Shown here piece by piece: positions 20,284-31,705 of a stretch of 64,000 nt of DNA. The stretch's first letter is position 1; each line of letters opens with the position of its first letter. A model generated the notes under the pieces. It was not told the origin of the DNA and did no database searches. It worked only from the letters and a program-made list of their open reading frames with translations. This stretch comes from Porphyra umbilicalis (Eukaryota > Rhodophyta > Bangiophyceae > Bangiales > Bangiaceae): the NCBI GenBank assembly GCA_002049455.2, contig KV918839.1, positions 62,001 to 126,000 on the forward strand. The letters are read 5' to 3'. A program made the position numbers and the translations under genes.

Positions 20284-23200
20284 GGGGGCATCAGAGCAGC
20301 CGCCCGCCGGCAGCAGCTAAAGATTGGCGTCGCGGCAGCCGCGAGCGAGCCGCGGCTTGTCACATTCGTTGCCAGTACCGCCCGCGGAGAGCGGTGTTTT
20401 GCTGTTGGCGGCAGCGTCACTGCCGCCCGCGGCGAACAGGCTGTGAAGGGCGTGGAGCCAGCATTCGACGGGCCCTGATTGGGCGCCATCGTAAATGCCG
20501 CCACCCTCAGGCGTCTTAACGGCAGCAGTGTGGACGCGGACGCTACCGGGTGGGTGTCGAGTGTCGTCTTCGGTGCCTCCACGCCGAGGTGGCTGCTTCT
20601 TGGCGGCGAGGTGACGGCCGCCTTTGAGTGGTGCGTCGCCGGCGTTGCCAGCGCCACTTGCAGGCGGCGGCTCGGTGGCGTTGGTGCTGCCGCATGCTGA
20701 TGACAGAGCATTGAAAACATGTTGTCTGCTGACTGCCGACGGTGTCTTGTCACCGTCATTGCCGTCGCTGCTCACGAGTCATCGTCCTATTGCGTCGCAA
20801 TAGCAGCGGCCGCCGTCCCGTGGAGGTCCCAGCCACCCTCGCTGCGGGGGCGGGAAGGCGCGCAGGGCACCAAGGCTGTGTCGCGGCAGGTGGCGCTCTC
20901 CACCGCCACCTCATGTTGGAAACCCCGGAACGCCTGCAACGGAAGAGGGGGTCTTCGCGCTACCTAAGCTGTTGCGGCTGCCATGCTGGCGCCAACGCCG
21001 CCTCCACGCCGTCTACGGCGCGGATCGTCTCCCTGGTCGGGCAGCACCGCTACTGGCTGACGCCCTTCCCCCCTCGCCGTGCGGTTCGCGGCCACGTGCA
21101 GGAGGTGCCACCGGTTCCGTCGTCTGCGCTTCCGCGGCGCGGCGAGGAGGTCGTCTGAGCACTTCTGCTATCTGCTGCTGAAAATGTTGCAGGAGGCCGT
21201 CGCGGCGACAACATGATGCGGATGGGGGTGCTTTCGTCGGGCGGCGGCGGCTCAGACAAGGCCGGAGTTCTCCCCCGACTCGATTGGACCTGAAAAGACC
21301 GGCCTGTCGGCCGAAACCACGCTCTTTTCTCGGATGCAACGAGCGGCGCGGTGCTGCCGGCCTCTTCGTCAGTGACGTGAGGAGTGGGAGAGGCACGACA
21401 TGGGGAGGGCCTGACGCCTCTTTTGGGACACAAGGCGAACAGCGCCGCCACGAGCATCGTCGGGGAATTTTGTGGCGTCGCCGCCATGTTCGCTCTGCTC
21501 GCCGTGAGATGCGTTGTCGTCAGAGCCTGGAGCTGTGCTTCTGGCAATGCCGTACGCCGGCCGGTCAGCACTGCCGCCGGCCGCGCCGCCGGAGGCGCTG
21601 TTGCAGGCACCATGAACGTCACCACCTGTTCCGCCCACGCCAGCCCCAATCATTGCGCGCGCGTCGTCGGCGGCGCGCATCGACGCCATCTTGTCCCCAA
21701 CTTTCTGCAGAGGTGGGATGCCCGCCGTTTCCCAACTCCCTTTTCCTGCCTCAGGAGCCCAAGCGCAGTCCCCCCGCCGCTAGAACCTCCCTCTGCGCCG
21801 CCTGTCGAGCCGGGCCGCCGCCGCTGCCCTGCACGTGCTGCCCGCTGCTGCAACGCAGGCGCTGGACGGCCACTGCTGGCACGCCGAGACCCTGTCGGTG
21901 GCGGCGGCGGTGGTGATGGCAGCAGCATACGGCGAGGCGGCTGCCGCCGCACGCTGCTCGGCAGCAGAGGTTGGTTTTACTGACACGGTGGTCGCTGCGC
22001 GGCGTGGGCAGCGAGATGCGGCGTCGGCCACGGCGCCGGCGGCCGAGCCTGATCGCTGAATACAATGTGGGACAGGTACTGTGCTGTTGAGGACGTGTTG
22101 TGAGGGGGTGGGCGGGGTACGAGGACGCATGCTCAGCATGTGTGCGCAGCGACGCCGCGCGTGTAGTGACTAGCCCAGCGCATCGGAACCACTGTTGTCA
22201 TATTGTTCTCGGTGGTGTAACCCACCGACGCAGACGGCGCCGAGGCGGCGCCACGAAGGCGCGAGGAAACCTTGACACGCAAGCGTGCGGCGGCTGCGGG
22301 GCCTGGGAGCCACTGCCCGCAATAGGCGGCGCGCTGCAACGCGGGGCCGCACAAAAGGAGAGCAAGCAGGCCCAGAATATAAAAGTACGCGCACATCCGC
22401 CTGGAGCGGCTACCGCGCATCGGCAGCGGCAGATGGCCCGCCCCCCGGCCAAACGGCCACGTCACTCACCCACCGAGCCGGCAGCTCCTCCCCTTCCACG
22501 CAGCCGCGCACCGCCAACGCACCCAGCTGAACAGACGGAGGCTGTCCCTCGGTGGGGCGACCGCCAGCGCATGATCCTCCCGTGGGCGATGGCCACCGCT
22601 GAGTTCCCGGCCTGGGTCGTGCCGGCCGCCACCCACCTACCGCCGTCCTCCAATGCAACGGCTCGCTGCAGCGTCGGCGGGGGGGTGGTCAGGGTCGGGG
22701 CGGCCTCCCGCCCGCCTTCCCCCTACCCCCCCACCCCGCGATGGGGCCGTACCGCTCGCCCCGCCTCGTGGCCCTCCGATGAGGCGCACAATACCAACGT
22801 CGGTGGTTGCGGCACCACCGCCGCCGTCGCCCCCCGCCGCGGTCAGCTGCTACGGCGTGCGAGGGCGTTTGCGGGGCGGTGGCCAATACACGCGCCCCTC
22901 GTGCCCCCCCCCGGCAACGTGCAGCGCGGCCGCCGTGGTGCGGCGTTCCAGGGCGCCCCAAAGCGCGGGATGTTCTGCTGCTTGAGCGACGGAGGCGCGG
23001 AGCGCGGGCATGAATGGAAGGCAACGCTCGGCTCCCGCCTCAACGGCGGCGGCGGGAGGGGCGTGCGTTTGTCCCCCCCCCCCACCCCCCACCCCCCCCT
23101 CGCCGGCGCCACCCTCAGGCAGCAGCATGCGCGACTTGCGGGCGCCACGCAGTCGGCGGCTCGGAACAGTCTGTCGCCCCGCCAACAGGCGGCCGCCAGC

Positions 23201-25429
23201 CAGCGCCGCAGCCGTCCCCGCTGCCGTCGATACTCCCTGTGGGTGAGTCGCCGCAGGCGCCGCCGCGTGATTCGCGCCCGTGGCGCCGAAGCGCGCGCGG
23301 GGCGGGGGTGGGGCGCGGTGGGGGGCTGAGGGCCTACTTGGGGGTGAGGTAGGGCCGCGGTCCGTCGCGGCGCCGCCGCCAGCGGCACACGCAACTGTGC
23401 AGCCGCACCCTGCGCGAGGACCGTCTCGCGCGCCCGTCCCGCCTCCCTGAGTCCTCCAAAAAACCGCTCATCAATATTCCCACGCACTGCCACGCGCAAA
23501 CTCTGGCGCCTTGTCCGGCCGCCTCACCACGCGTCCCGACGACGCAACGGCAGCGGCTGCCGCTCCGCACCCGCCCCCCCCGCCGCCGCCGCCGAACCCG
23601 CGCCCAACCCCTCTCCTGTGTTCCGCCAGCGTCGAAACCGGCGATGGCACCACCGCCGTCGTCCCCCGGTACACTGGCGCCCATTCCCCTCGGCAGGAGC
23701 GTACACCGCGCCGCGTCATCCCCCCGCACGACAAGGCGCATGAGAACGCTCATCCGTCGCCGTACCGATGCAGGCGCCGCCGTCGCGCGCTCTGGCGTCG
23801 TAAGCGCACGAGCACGTCCAGCCCCGCCCCGTCACCACCGTCGCCCCCGCCGCCGCTTGCATCGGCGAGCGGCTGGTTAGGTGGCTGCGATCCCGTAGTC
23901 CCCTCGCCCCCTCCCGCAGCGGACACCAAGTGCTACACAAAAGACAGGAGCACGTTGCACCACGCTTGTGGTGCTAGAACGCGTCCTCAAATGAACAGCG
24001 CGTTCGCCGCGGAGCGCACCTGCTAGGCGCAGCCCCACAGCCGCCGTATAGCCGCGTACGAGCGCGGCGACCACACGCGCGTATCGAAGACGGTGGTGCG
24101 GGCTGACAGAGCCGTCGGCGGCAGCCGAGACGGCAGCGCTGACAAGAGCTGCCGCCGCCCAGAGTGTGTGCGCAACGCCGGCGGGCCCTCCGACGCTGTC
24201 TCGGAGACGTCGTAGGTGAGGGCAAGCGTGAGGGCGGCGAGCTGCGCAGAGGGGGACAGGGCGGGAAGCCCCACGTTGCGGACAGCGCCGCGCGCCACGC
24301 CACCGACGGCAGCCCCGACAACTGTTTATCTTTTGCGCCAAAAACGGAGCAGGGATGGGGAGCGCGGCGGCAGTTGAAGGCGAATGATGTCGTTCAGGGC
24401 CCCGCCGCCGACGAGGAGGCCGTCGAACTGACCTGGACGTGGCGCTGCCGGCACCCACGGAGGACGTCACACCGATGGCCTCCAACTGCAGACGATTCGC
24501 GCGACGCGCGCGCAACCGTCATAGTACGCGAGGTGCTCCACCTTGCCGCAGCAGCCGCCCGCGCCCCCCGTCCCCACCGACCCCGCCGTCGCCGCTGCTG
24601 CTGCCGCCGACTGTGCTGCAATGACCTCAATGGCGTTGCTGCGGCACCTCGCCAAGCACCTCATCCTCCCGCCGGCGCCGCCAGGGGCACAAGACGACGA
24701 TTTTCGCCGAGCAGGGCTCCCATGGACGATAGCCGCGGACGGCAACCCGCCGCACGTGCGTGGCGTGTGCACACGGGTGGCCACACCCGCCCCGGAGCGC
24801 GCCACACCGAAAAACGCGCCCCCCCCCCCCCACATCGGCCCGCATGCCCGATGCTTCATTGCATGGGAGCGAAGTCACGCTGCGCAAGGCCGTCCTGCCC
24901 GCGCGCCTCACACGAGAGGCCGCCAACACGGCCGCGCGCACGGGCTCCTCCGCGAGGTGGCGGACCTGGCGGCAGCGACAGCGGGCCGCCGGAGGTTGTA
25001 GGTGACGCTGCCACTGCCTGTGCCACCAGCAGAGCGGCAGCGGCCTTGTCGGCCGCCGCCGCGGGTGGATACCTGACCTCTGGGCGGCGGCCAGTCGTGG
25101 AGGCGGCCGCCAAAAACCAGCGCGATGTCCGCCGAACACGGGTGCCCAGGGGCCCAGCACTGTGTTGTGCGGGGATCAGCAGCCGGCGCCGCGGCGACAG
25201 CCTGTGGCAAGTGCGCTTTGTCGCTCCTGGGAGCCAATGAGAGCGCACGCTCATGAAAAATGCGGCGAGCCGGCCGCGCTGCCCAGCACACTTCTGCCGA
25301 GCCTGTTCGACTCAGCTTTGACGGGCCACCAGCCAGACGCGCCACCACGCACCTGATTTTTATTGCTATGCCATACAATGAGATCTCGTATTTCGAGCGC
25401 CCTTGGACGCGCCGATCCTGCTTTTGCCA
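20284..25429. other. 5.1 kb without a recognisable gene
   Basis: GC-rich, low-complexity sequence with degenerate short tandem motifs at 20000-20760 (GCGGCGGTG-type, around 40-50 bp). Open frames on both strands are Arg/Pro/Ala-rich and show no family signature. A CCAAT motif occurs at about 25233. I searched the frames for reverse transcriptase, RNase H or integrase motifs of the surrounding retroelement and found none. Confidence 0.4.
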
Positions 25430-25653
25430 ATATCCATCATCAGGCAGAATATATTCATTCATTATGTGCAAAGTATAATCATAATCGGACCAATAGAATA
25501 TCCGATTATAATACTGATATTCAATCCGTCCAGCGATCCCAGATCTGAATCCGAATATGTGCCGTTGTCAAAAACCCAATCCAGAGTGTATGTCGGGGGA
25601 TGCTGAATATATTCTATTCCCACGAGAAATACCTGATTCACAAGCCCCTGGTT
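25430..25653. repeat. AT-rich repeat, right member of an inverted pair
   Basis: The reverse complement resembles 15950-16170. Its outer end (CCAGGGGCTTGTGAATCAGG on the minus strand) overlaps the last codons of the retropepsin-like frame, marking the break in the retroelement. Confidence 0.55.
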
Positions 25654-25820
25654 CGCACTATGTTCACTTCGGCGCCCGTGTCAAGTACAGGGCGGCAGCT
25701 CCGCATCACTCGCATGCGCGGGCCAAGCGTGGCAGCGATCTCGTAGTGCCTTAAGGCACGGCGCAACAATCTTATTACCGTACGCTTCCGCGTTCCGCCG
25801 GGCAACCCCAAGTCGGGCAC
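25638..25820 (-). pseudogene. Truncated retropepsin-like protease
   Basis: A short minus-strand frame ending in RPVLDTGAEVNIVRTRGL. DTGA with hydrophobic neighbours is the active-site signature of retroviral-type aspartic proteases. It follows the gag frame in a different frame, as gag-pro arrangements often do. The flap and second half are gone: sequence after the motif is the AT-rich repeat at 25430-25653. Confidence 0.65.
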
Positions 25821-25825
25821 CCGGC

Positions 25826-27478
25826 CTAGGCGTTTTTCGAGTCGTCCGCGGCGTCGGCCGGATGTTCGATCTTGTCTTCTTCGACGTTACCGTCGGGAAT
25901 GGCACGAACGCCGATAGGCGGTTGGCGACGCTCGCGAGGGCGATATGGTTCGGCACACTGTGCGGCGAAGTGCCCCGGCTTGTTACAATTGTAACAGATG
26001 TCAGCCCGATTGGCTTGAGGGACGGCGGCCCGCGGGGGCGGCGTAGTACGAACCGGTGTGAACGGTCGCTCCGTCGTCGTCCGCTGGTCCTGTGTCGCTT
26101 AAGCGACTTTGATTGCCGTTGGGACGGTCATCTTGAGCTGCAAGCGCAGCTTGTTGGTGCCGTCCCAGTACATCTGGGCGGTAGCAACAGTCTCGGAAGG
26201 AGTCCGATCCGGGAATTGGTCATTCAAGACCCGCACGTTCGCTTGCACAATGTCCGAAAGACCAGTGATGAAGACGTCCTTAACGTCTTGGATGTCGAAC
26301 AAACCGTTCAAGAGGTCGCATTGCGTTTCCACGCGATGACCAAAGGCCGTGGGCGATTCGTTGTCTTGTTGCTTCATCGTAATGATGTCTTGGTAGGCGT
26401 TAGCCATAGTTGCGTGTGTCGCATACTTCGAAAGAAGCCAGTTGACGGCATCCCCGTATGTACGGATGGCATAACGCTTACGTCAAAGGGTGCTATTAAG
26501 CGCGCCGGAGAAGGCCATCTTGGCGTTGCCGGCTAGTCGAAAGACCATGAGCGGAAGGGCTTGACGGTGCGTCAGCCCAGCCGCGTCGCACGCGCGGTGA
26601 AAGGTTGTTAAGAACGTGAAGATGCCCAAGGGGCAGGGCTCCCGTGAATGGATGTTGCCCATGGAACGCTCCGTCTAAACGTTTGTTGAGACGATTCGAC
26701 CGTTGTGCCTCCTTAGGCGTATACTCAGTTGACGGCGGATCAGGAAGTACGTCCTGTAGTCCAGGAGTGTCTTGAAGCGGCTAATAGCTGGGCGGATCAC
26801 TTTGATCCTATCGGCTTTTCCAAGTCGCTCCTTCCGTTTGGTGGTTGTGGGGGTAGCGGGGCGCTCGCGCGCGGCCGCGTCCGACTCGCTCGAGCTGTCG
26901 CTCGGCGAGGACCCACTTGGAGGCGACGGCGGGCCTGGCGGCCCGTGGCCATCGTCCGAAGAGGACGCAGCCGTCGCGTTGGAGTTGTCGTCGTCTGACG
27001 ACGTCGGGCTTGACCCAGTGGCAGAATCATCGGAAGATGAGAAGGGCGCGGCGTTAGCCGGATCGTCCTTGTGGACGGACTTTTCTTGAGTCACCTTGCT
27101 TGTCTTCTTGACATTCTTGGTCTTGTCACCCGACTGGCGCCGAGACTTAGCCACACGGCGCTCCTCCTCGTGGGAATCGACCTTTCGCAGGGCCTCGACG
27201 TCGTCGACCAACTTGTCATTGGCTCGCGCCAGAGACTCATTAGTCTGTTCTTGGGCCGTTAGGCGTCGCTGAAGTGCTTCAACAGCCGCCTTCAGGCTCT
27301 CCACCACCTGAATCTGACCGGAGGCGGCTTGATCCGCAGGGATGGGAGGGGTAGGAGCACTGTCCGTTGGGGCGTCGGAGGCGCCAGGAGTGCCTTGTCC
27401 CCCGCCCGGCGGCCGGTAGCCAGCTGGCAACTTGCCGTCTCTGGCTCGCCGAGTGCCGCCGGTACCACCAGTAGACAT
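25826..27478 (-). pseudogene. Retrotransposon gag with CCHC zinc knuckle
   Basis: One minus-strand frame from the ATG at 27478. It has a Gly/Pro-rich head, a coiled coil (about residues 60-100, LKAAVEALQRRLTAQEQ), an acidic Ser/Asp-rich linker, a gag-type helical domain (AYQDIITMKQQDNESPTAFG, LFDIQDVKDVFITGLSD) and a classical CCHC knuckle, CYNCNKPGHFAAQC, near 25955-25996. Internal stops are TAG at 26675-26677, TGA at 26483-26485 and TAA at 26099-26101; the frame finally closes with TAG at 25826-25828. Reading resumes in the same frame after each stop, so these are point mutations rather than indels. The gag lies inside the LTR pair at 14052 and 28152 and reads away from the right LTR, as the 5' gene of that element should. 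Confidence 0.85.
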
Positions 27479-27510
27479 ACTGGGACCTGAACAAAGTGTT
27501 CCGACTTAGC

Positions 27511-27955
27511 TATTGCTGATCCCCCAATTCTGTCCTCATCGATCAGCAACGGTTCCTGGACGTACGGTTCTTGTAGAACTGGCCAGCCATTGGTCAAGAG
27601 TACTTGCAAACAGCTGCTAAGCACGAATCTGAGACGTTCTATTGGCTCTCCAACGGCCAGTTCCATGCAGATTCAAGATTCTTCTTTTTCTTGAGATTTT
27701 CTTCCGATCCAGTCCGTGTCAGATGGGCAACGGGCCGGCAATCGTTGCGATATCGAGACTTTCTGGGAGATACGCAGGAAAGTGCAGAGAAACGAAGGCG
27801 TCGAATGTGCGATAGGAGGCTGTACGGGCACATTCTGTAATTATCGGGCCCGGTATGCGCTGCTGTCCGTCTGATCGACCAATCGCATGTCTCCATTCCT
27901 TGCTGTTCCACTACCGTTCCGGGGCGATGAGGATAGAATTGGGGGATCAGCAATA
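27511..27955. repeat. 30-bp inverted repeats in the retroelement leader
   Basis: 27511-27540 and 27926-27955 are inverted copies with one mismatch (core AATTGGGGGATCAGCAATA), 385 bp apart, between the gag start and the right LTR. They could form a large leader hairpin or mark a small nested element. Confidence 0.65.
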
Positions 27956-28151
27956 ACGCCCTGCGCGCCAACGTCGAAGATCTCAACCGTGATGCCCCCG
28001 GCACCACGCCCACGAGTCGATGGCTTGCCCCCCGCGCGCCAAGCGACCGTATGGACACCGTCACAATGCCACGAGGCAGCGAGAAAGTTCTCGGGAACAC
28101 CGTGCCGCGAGGCAGGATGAAGGCGAGGGTATCCCCTGCTGCTCCACCAAA

Positions 28152-28546
28152 TGTGGTATGAATAACGTTGGTGCAATTACCAGTGTACTGAGACAGACCA
28201 TAGCCAAGCAATAAAGCGAGTTCTATCGCCGTCGCGGCTAGGAAGAAAGACCTTTGGTTGAAGGGCATCCGATGGGGAGCCGGGTAGTGCCCACGACGGC
28301 GACCCCGGACCCATGGTGATTTAATATAACGAGGGCACTGGTCGATCTACCGTCCGATCACAAGCGATCGTAATGAGTGCCGGCGGACAGATAAGACAGG
28401 CTAGCAAACAAACAATAAAAAATGAACAATGCTGAAGTAACCCCCCAAAGGGCGTGTCACAGGACAATTCCCACAATACATGGGCTTTGGCCCGTAAAGG
28501 AGGCTACTTGTGGCCAATTGCCGATTGGGAGCAGAGATATGCTACA
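28152..28546 (-). repeat. Long terminal repeat, right copy (5' LTR of the minus-strand element)
   Basis: Partner of 14052-14447. Directly inside it, in the element's sense, comes TTTGGTGGAGCAGCAGGGG; the TGG a few bases past the LTR end is where a tRNA primer-binding site would start, but I cannot assign the tRNA. The flanks outside the two LTRs show no matching 4-6 bp target duplication. Confidence 0.7.
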
Positions 28547-29409
28547 CCGGACACGTCGTCCGGCACAGCGCTGACACCGCCAGGCCTCGGATTGAGCCTC
28601 GGCTCGCCGGCGGACGTGTCAAGTGCCGCTGTGGCTGCCCCTGCCCCTCCCCCGTCCTCCGACGGCGCCACACCTGATGGCACGGCGGCTGCCACGGCCG
28701 GACGGCCAGACACTGGGCGGATGCCTGCTCTGGGGAGACCGCAAACCGCCTGGCCGGCAGAAGTGCCGTGCGCCACATCCGTCGGCCTCCCCTCGTGCCG
28801 CCACCCATGGCAGGCAATGCCGACTGGTGACCGCTACTTGTCGGACAGCACGCGTGCGGCGCAGCAGCTCAAATTCGGCTCGGCGCCACACAGCGGTGCG
28901 CCCTGTGACGCAGACACAGCCGCCCAGACAGGCGACGAAGCGAAGTTGGGCGGCTGGGTTGTGCAAGCACCGGCGCCCGCAATTCTCCCCACCTCCTCTG
29001 TGCCACCGCCTGCGCCCAGATTGAGCCCTGCCACGGCTACTGGCGGGCTGGCTCTGGGCGCTGCGCCCCCGCCCCTGCCCAGCGGCGCGCCGACGGCGCC
29101 ACGGGTGCTTACTACAGTGGGTGGCGCCGGGCGGTCGGGGCCCTCAGAGGCTCGGACTCTGGAGGGTGTGGCGTCGGTTGAAGGGTCGGACCCCCCTCCC
29201 GTCGTGCCACGCCTCAGTGTACCTGACCTCGTCAGTCAGTTCATTGAGTGCCTGGGTGCGGCGCGGACGCCCACAGATATCGCAGCTCTGGACTCGAAAC
29301 GGGTTTCATCTGCCATCTTGGCAAGAACCTGTCCATCTGCGGTGTCCGTGCGACACGCCAACGGGCGTGTCAGTGTTTACACTCGGCAGCCCGCGACTTT
29401 GCTGAAAAC
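28547..29409 (+). other. Pro/Ala-rich open frame upstream of transposase remnant
   Basis: Open on the plus strand from before the LTR boundary to about 29494, largely Pro/Ala/Ser-rich. It includes a better-mixed segment (VPDLVSQFIECLGAARTPTD) that might be the N-terminal part of the transposase remnant that follows. No domain is recognised. Confidence 0.35.
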
Positions 29410-30682
29410 GCAAGTGTGGAGGATCCATACTGGCTCCACATGTGGCACAGTTACTACGACTGAGCTACACTGGGGTGGTGGCGGATGGCCATAGACGGGC
29501 GGTACGCGTGTTTGTCAGCAGCGACTTCCCGGCTATAACCAACACGGTTGGTAATAAGGGGCACAGCGCGTCTATGCCTTGCCCCTGCTGCCTTGGCATG
29601 CAATGCCCCACAGAGACCCACTCTCTGCTGGATGAGGCATTTGGGACCATGCAGGTCTTGGACTGCATTCATCCCCCCCGGACGGCGGCGCACCTGCGGG
29701 AAATGCAAGAGGCGTATGGGGGCTTGGACGGACCCCGGCCGAATTTGGGTTGGCTCCACACATGTCGGTGGAGCGGTCACCGGTCGTTGTTGTGCCACCT
29801 TCCCAAATCGTGCCCCTCGCACTTCATATCACGATTGGTATCACAGCCCGGCTTTTACGGTTGGCAGTCGAAGCTGTAACCCAAGAGCGCGGGCCCTTGA
29901 ACGGTCGGCAGTTTGCGCACCGGCTGGCGGCTATTGTAAGCGTCAACATTGGCGTCGAGCCTGTGCCCTACCACAGCGGCAACTTCATCGGTCGACACTG
30001 CCACACAATCGCTTCTGGGTGCCGTGAAATTGTGGACGTGCTGCGTCCTCTCGTGCCTGCTCCCCGGCTCACCGCCTATGAGCGCGCTTGGGAGCTCTGG
30101 CGGGGGGTACTGTCAACCCTCAACCGAGCGGCGCTTATTCCCCCCGCCGAGCAGGCCCGGTTTAAGGCTGGTGCACGGGCGTTCGTCAGACTCCTCCAGG
30201 GATCATTCCCTTGGATGAGCATTTCGCCCAAGCTCCATATGCTGTTTTCCCACACTTGGGAATTCGTGGGGCTGTGAGGCAGCACGGGGCTGTACGCGGA
30301 GCAAGCCATCGAATCATGGCATGGTTTCTATAACCAAAAGGCTCCCCGGTTTACCGCTGAGACGGCTCTGCTGTCCTGCCGAAAGCTGGTGCAGACGATG
30401 GCGCTGAGCGGCGTGGCGTCGGAGGCCCTGCGGCGGGCGAAGGCCCCAATTCGCAAGCGCAAGGCGGCGCCCCGCGGCGCGCTGCGGCCTGGGGACCGAC
30501 GGTTGCGGCAGAACAAAACATGGCGGCGCGAGTGCCTCGCGACGCTGCAGAAGAGGATAGATGACAGGGCCAAGTGGGCCAAAGACCAGTTTGAGGATGG
30601 CAATGGCGTGATAGAAACGTACGCTAAGAATTTTTTTTTTTGCTACGGGTGGCCTTTCTCACAGGTGGACCGCTGGGTGTGA
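29410..30682 (+). pseudogene. Unclassified DDE-like transposase remnant
   Basis: Pieces in successive frames fit one protein: SVEDPYWLHMWHSYYD, then VRVFVSSDFPAITNTVG with a CPCC cluster, then (after an indel near 29745) LALHITIGITARLL, YHSGNFIGRHC and SPKLHMLFSHTWEFVGL. An in-frame TGA at 30275-30277 is followed by GSTGLYAEQAIESWHGFYN and a basic tail ending at 30682. This motif order (an Asp in a DFPA-type block, an H-G-NF-G-x-HC block, then PKLHxL...EQ) resembles uncharacterised transposon proteins of animals and algae that I know only by pattern; I do not assign a superfamily. Two frame changes and one stop make it a pseudogene. Confidence 0.6.
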
Positions 30683-30689
30683 TCTTGGG

Positions 30690-31018
30690 GCCGGGGCTTC
30701 CACCAGGTGGGCTTGTTGGATGTCCCATGTCCTGTGAGCCCAAGGCGGATCAACAGCCATTTTCCCCATTGTGAATGGAATGAAGCTGGTGTCACATGCT
30801 GATTGGTCCACGGGCTCTGCACTCTGAAAAGTGGTCAACGTGGAAGCCGTAAGTGTATGATGTTTGAGCTCTACCGACAGCTTTTGCGATGGCCAATAGA
30901 AAGCTATAATTGTTGAACCGGGCCAATGAGGTGACAACCTGGGCCCTGAAATCCAATAGAGCCGCTCAAGGCGGTCTTAACTAGGCGTAAGGCCCGTAGG
31001 GCCTGGAACGGCGTCCAA
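30690..31018. promoter_or_regulatory. CCAAT-rich intergenic segment
   Basis: Four CCAAT or ATTGG motifs (about 30801, 30892, 30921 and 30950) precede GTCTTAACTAGGCGT at 30974-30988, the exact 15-mer also found at 12522-12536 in a similar setting. It could be a promoter, or a terminal region common to the two dead transposons. There is no gene inside. Confidence 0.35.
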
Positions 31019-31020
31019 TA

Positions 31021-31149
31021 TTGTGCTTCTCACAAAAACTGGATCCGCAACATCCGCTTCAGCATCATTAACCGCCCCCTGAGCCAATGAAACAGTGATT
31101 TTGCATCGGAAGCTGATGCACCGAGGTCCAGTTTTTGTGAGAAGCACAA
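31021..31149. mobile_element. 129-bp MITE with 23-bp TIRs and TA duplication
   Basis: The ends TTGTGCTTCTCACAAAAACT (31021) and its exact reverse complement (ending 31149) form 23-bp terminal inverted repeats. Both sides carry TA (31019-31020 and 31150-31151), as for Tc1/mariner insertions. The element is non-coding. The right TA is shared with the foldback element that follows. Confidence 0.85.
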
Positions 31150-31319
31150 TAGAGACCTTCAGCAACTGCGACGTGGTTATCGGATGTGGGTAATTTGTGG
31201 GTCGCCCGACTGGTTTTTTAAGGAAGCCACATCCACCCTTCGGAGCTCCGGCATGTATCAAATGTGGGTCGGCAGTCTGCCACACTCCTTGCGGATTCGC
31301 TTACAGTGTGACGGGGTAG

Positions 31320-31705
31320 AGACTCCCGACGGCGCCGGTGACGGCCCACGCCTGCGATTTCGGGTGCACTGCCGACGGCGCCGGTGACGGCGCCCTGTGC
31401 GTATGGATACACCTGCGATTGCCGGTGGACTGCCGACGGCGCCGGTGACGGCGCCCTGTGCGTACACCTGCGATTGCTGGTGGACTGCCGACGGCGCCGG
31501 TGACGGCGCCCTGTGCGTACGCCTGCGATCGCGGGTGCGCTGCCGACGGCACCGGTGACGGCGCCCTGTGCGTACACCTGCGATTGCTGGTGTACTGCCG
31601 ACGGCGCCGGTGACGGTGCCCTGTGCGTACGCCTTCGATCGCGGGTGGTCTGCCGACGGCGCCGGTGACGGCGCCCTGTGCGTACGCCTGCGATCGTGGG
31701 TGGAC
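31320..31705. repeat. ~57-bp minisatellite in the left arm
   Basis: Six to seven units of the type CTGCCGACGGCGCCGGTGAC followed by a GTGCGTACGCCTGCGAT-type spacer. The unit contains the palindrome GGCGCCGGTGACGGCGCC-like core. Confidence 0.8.

Noticed and set aside
20284-25429. Reverse transcriptase or integrase of the retroelement
   Set aside because: No YxDD-type, RNase H or HHCC/DDE motif could be found in any frame between the LTRs outside gag-protease and the hAT gene.
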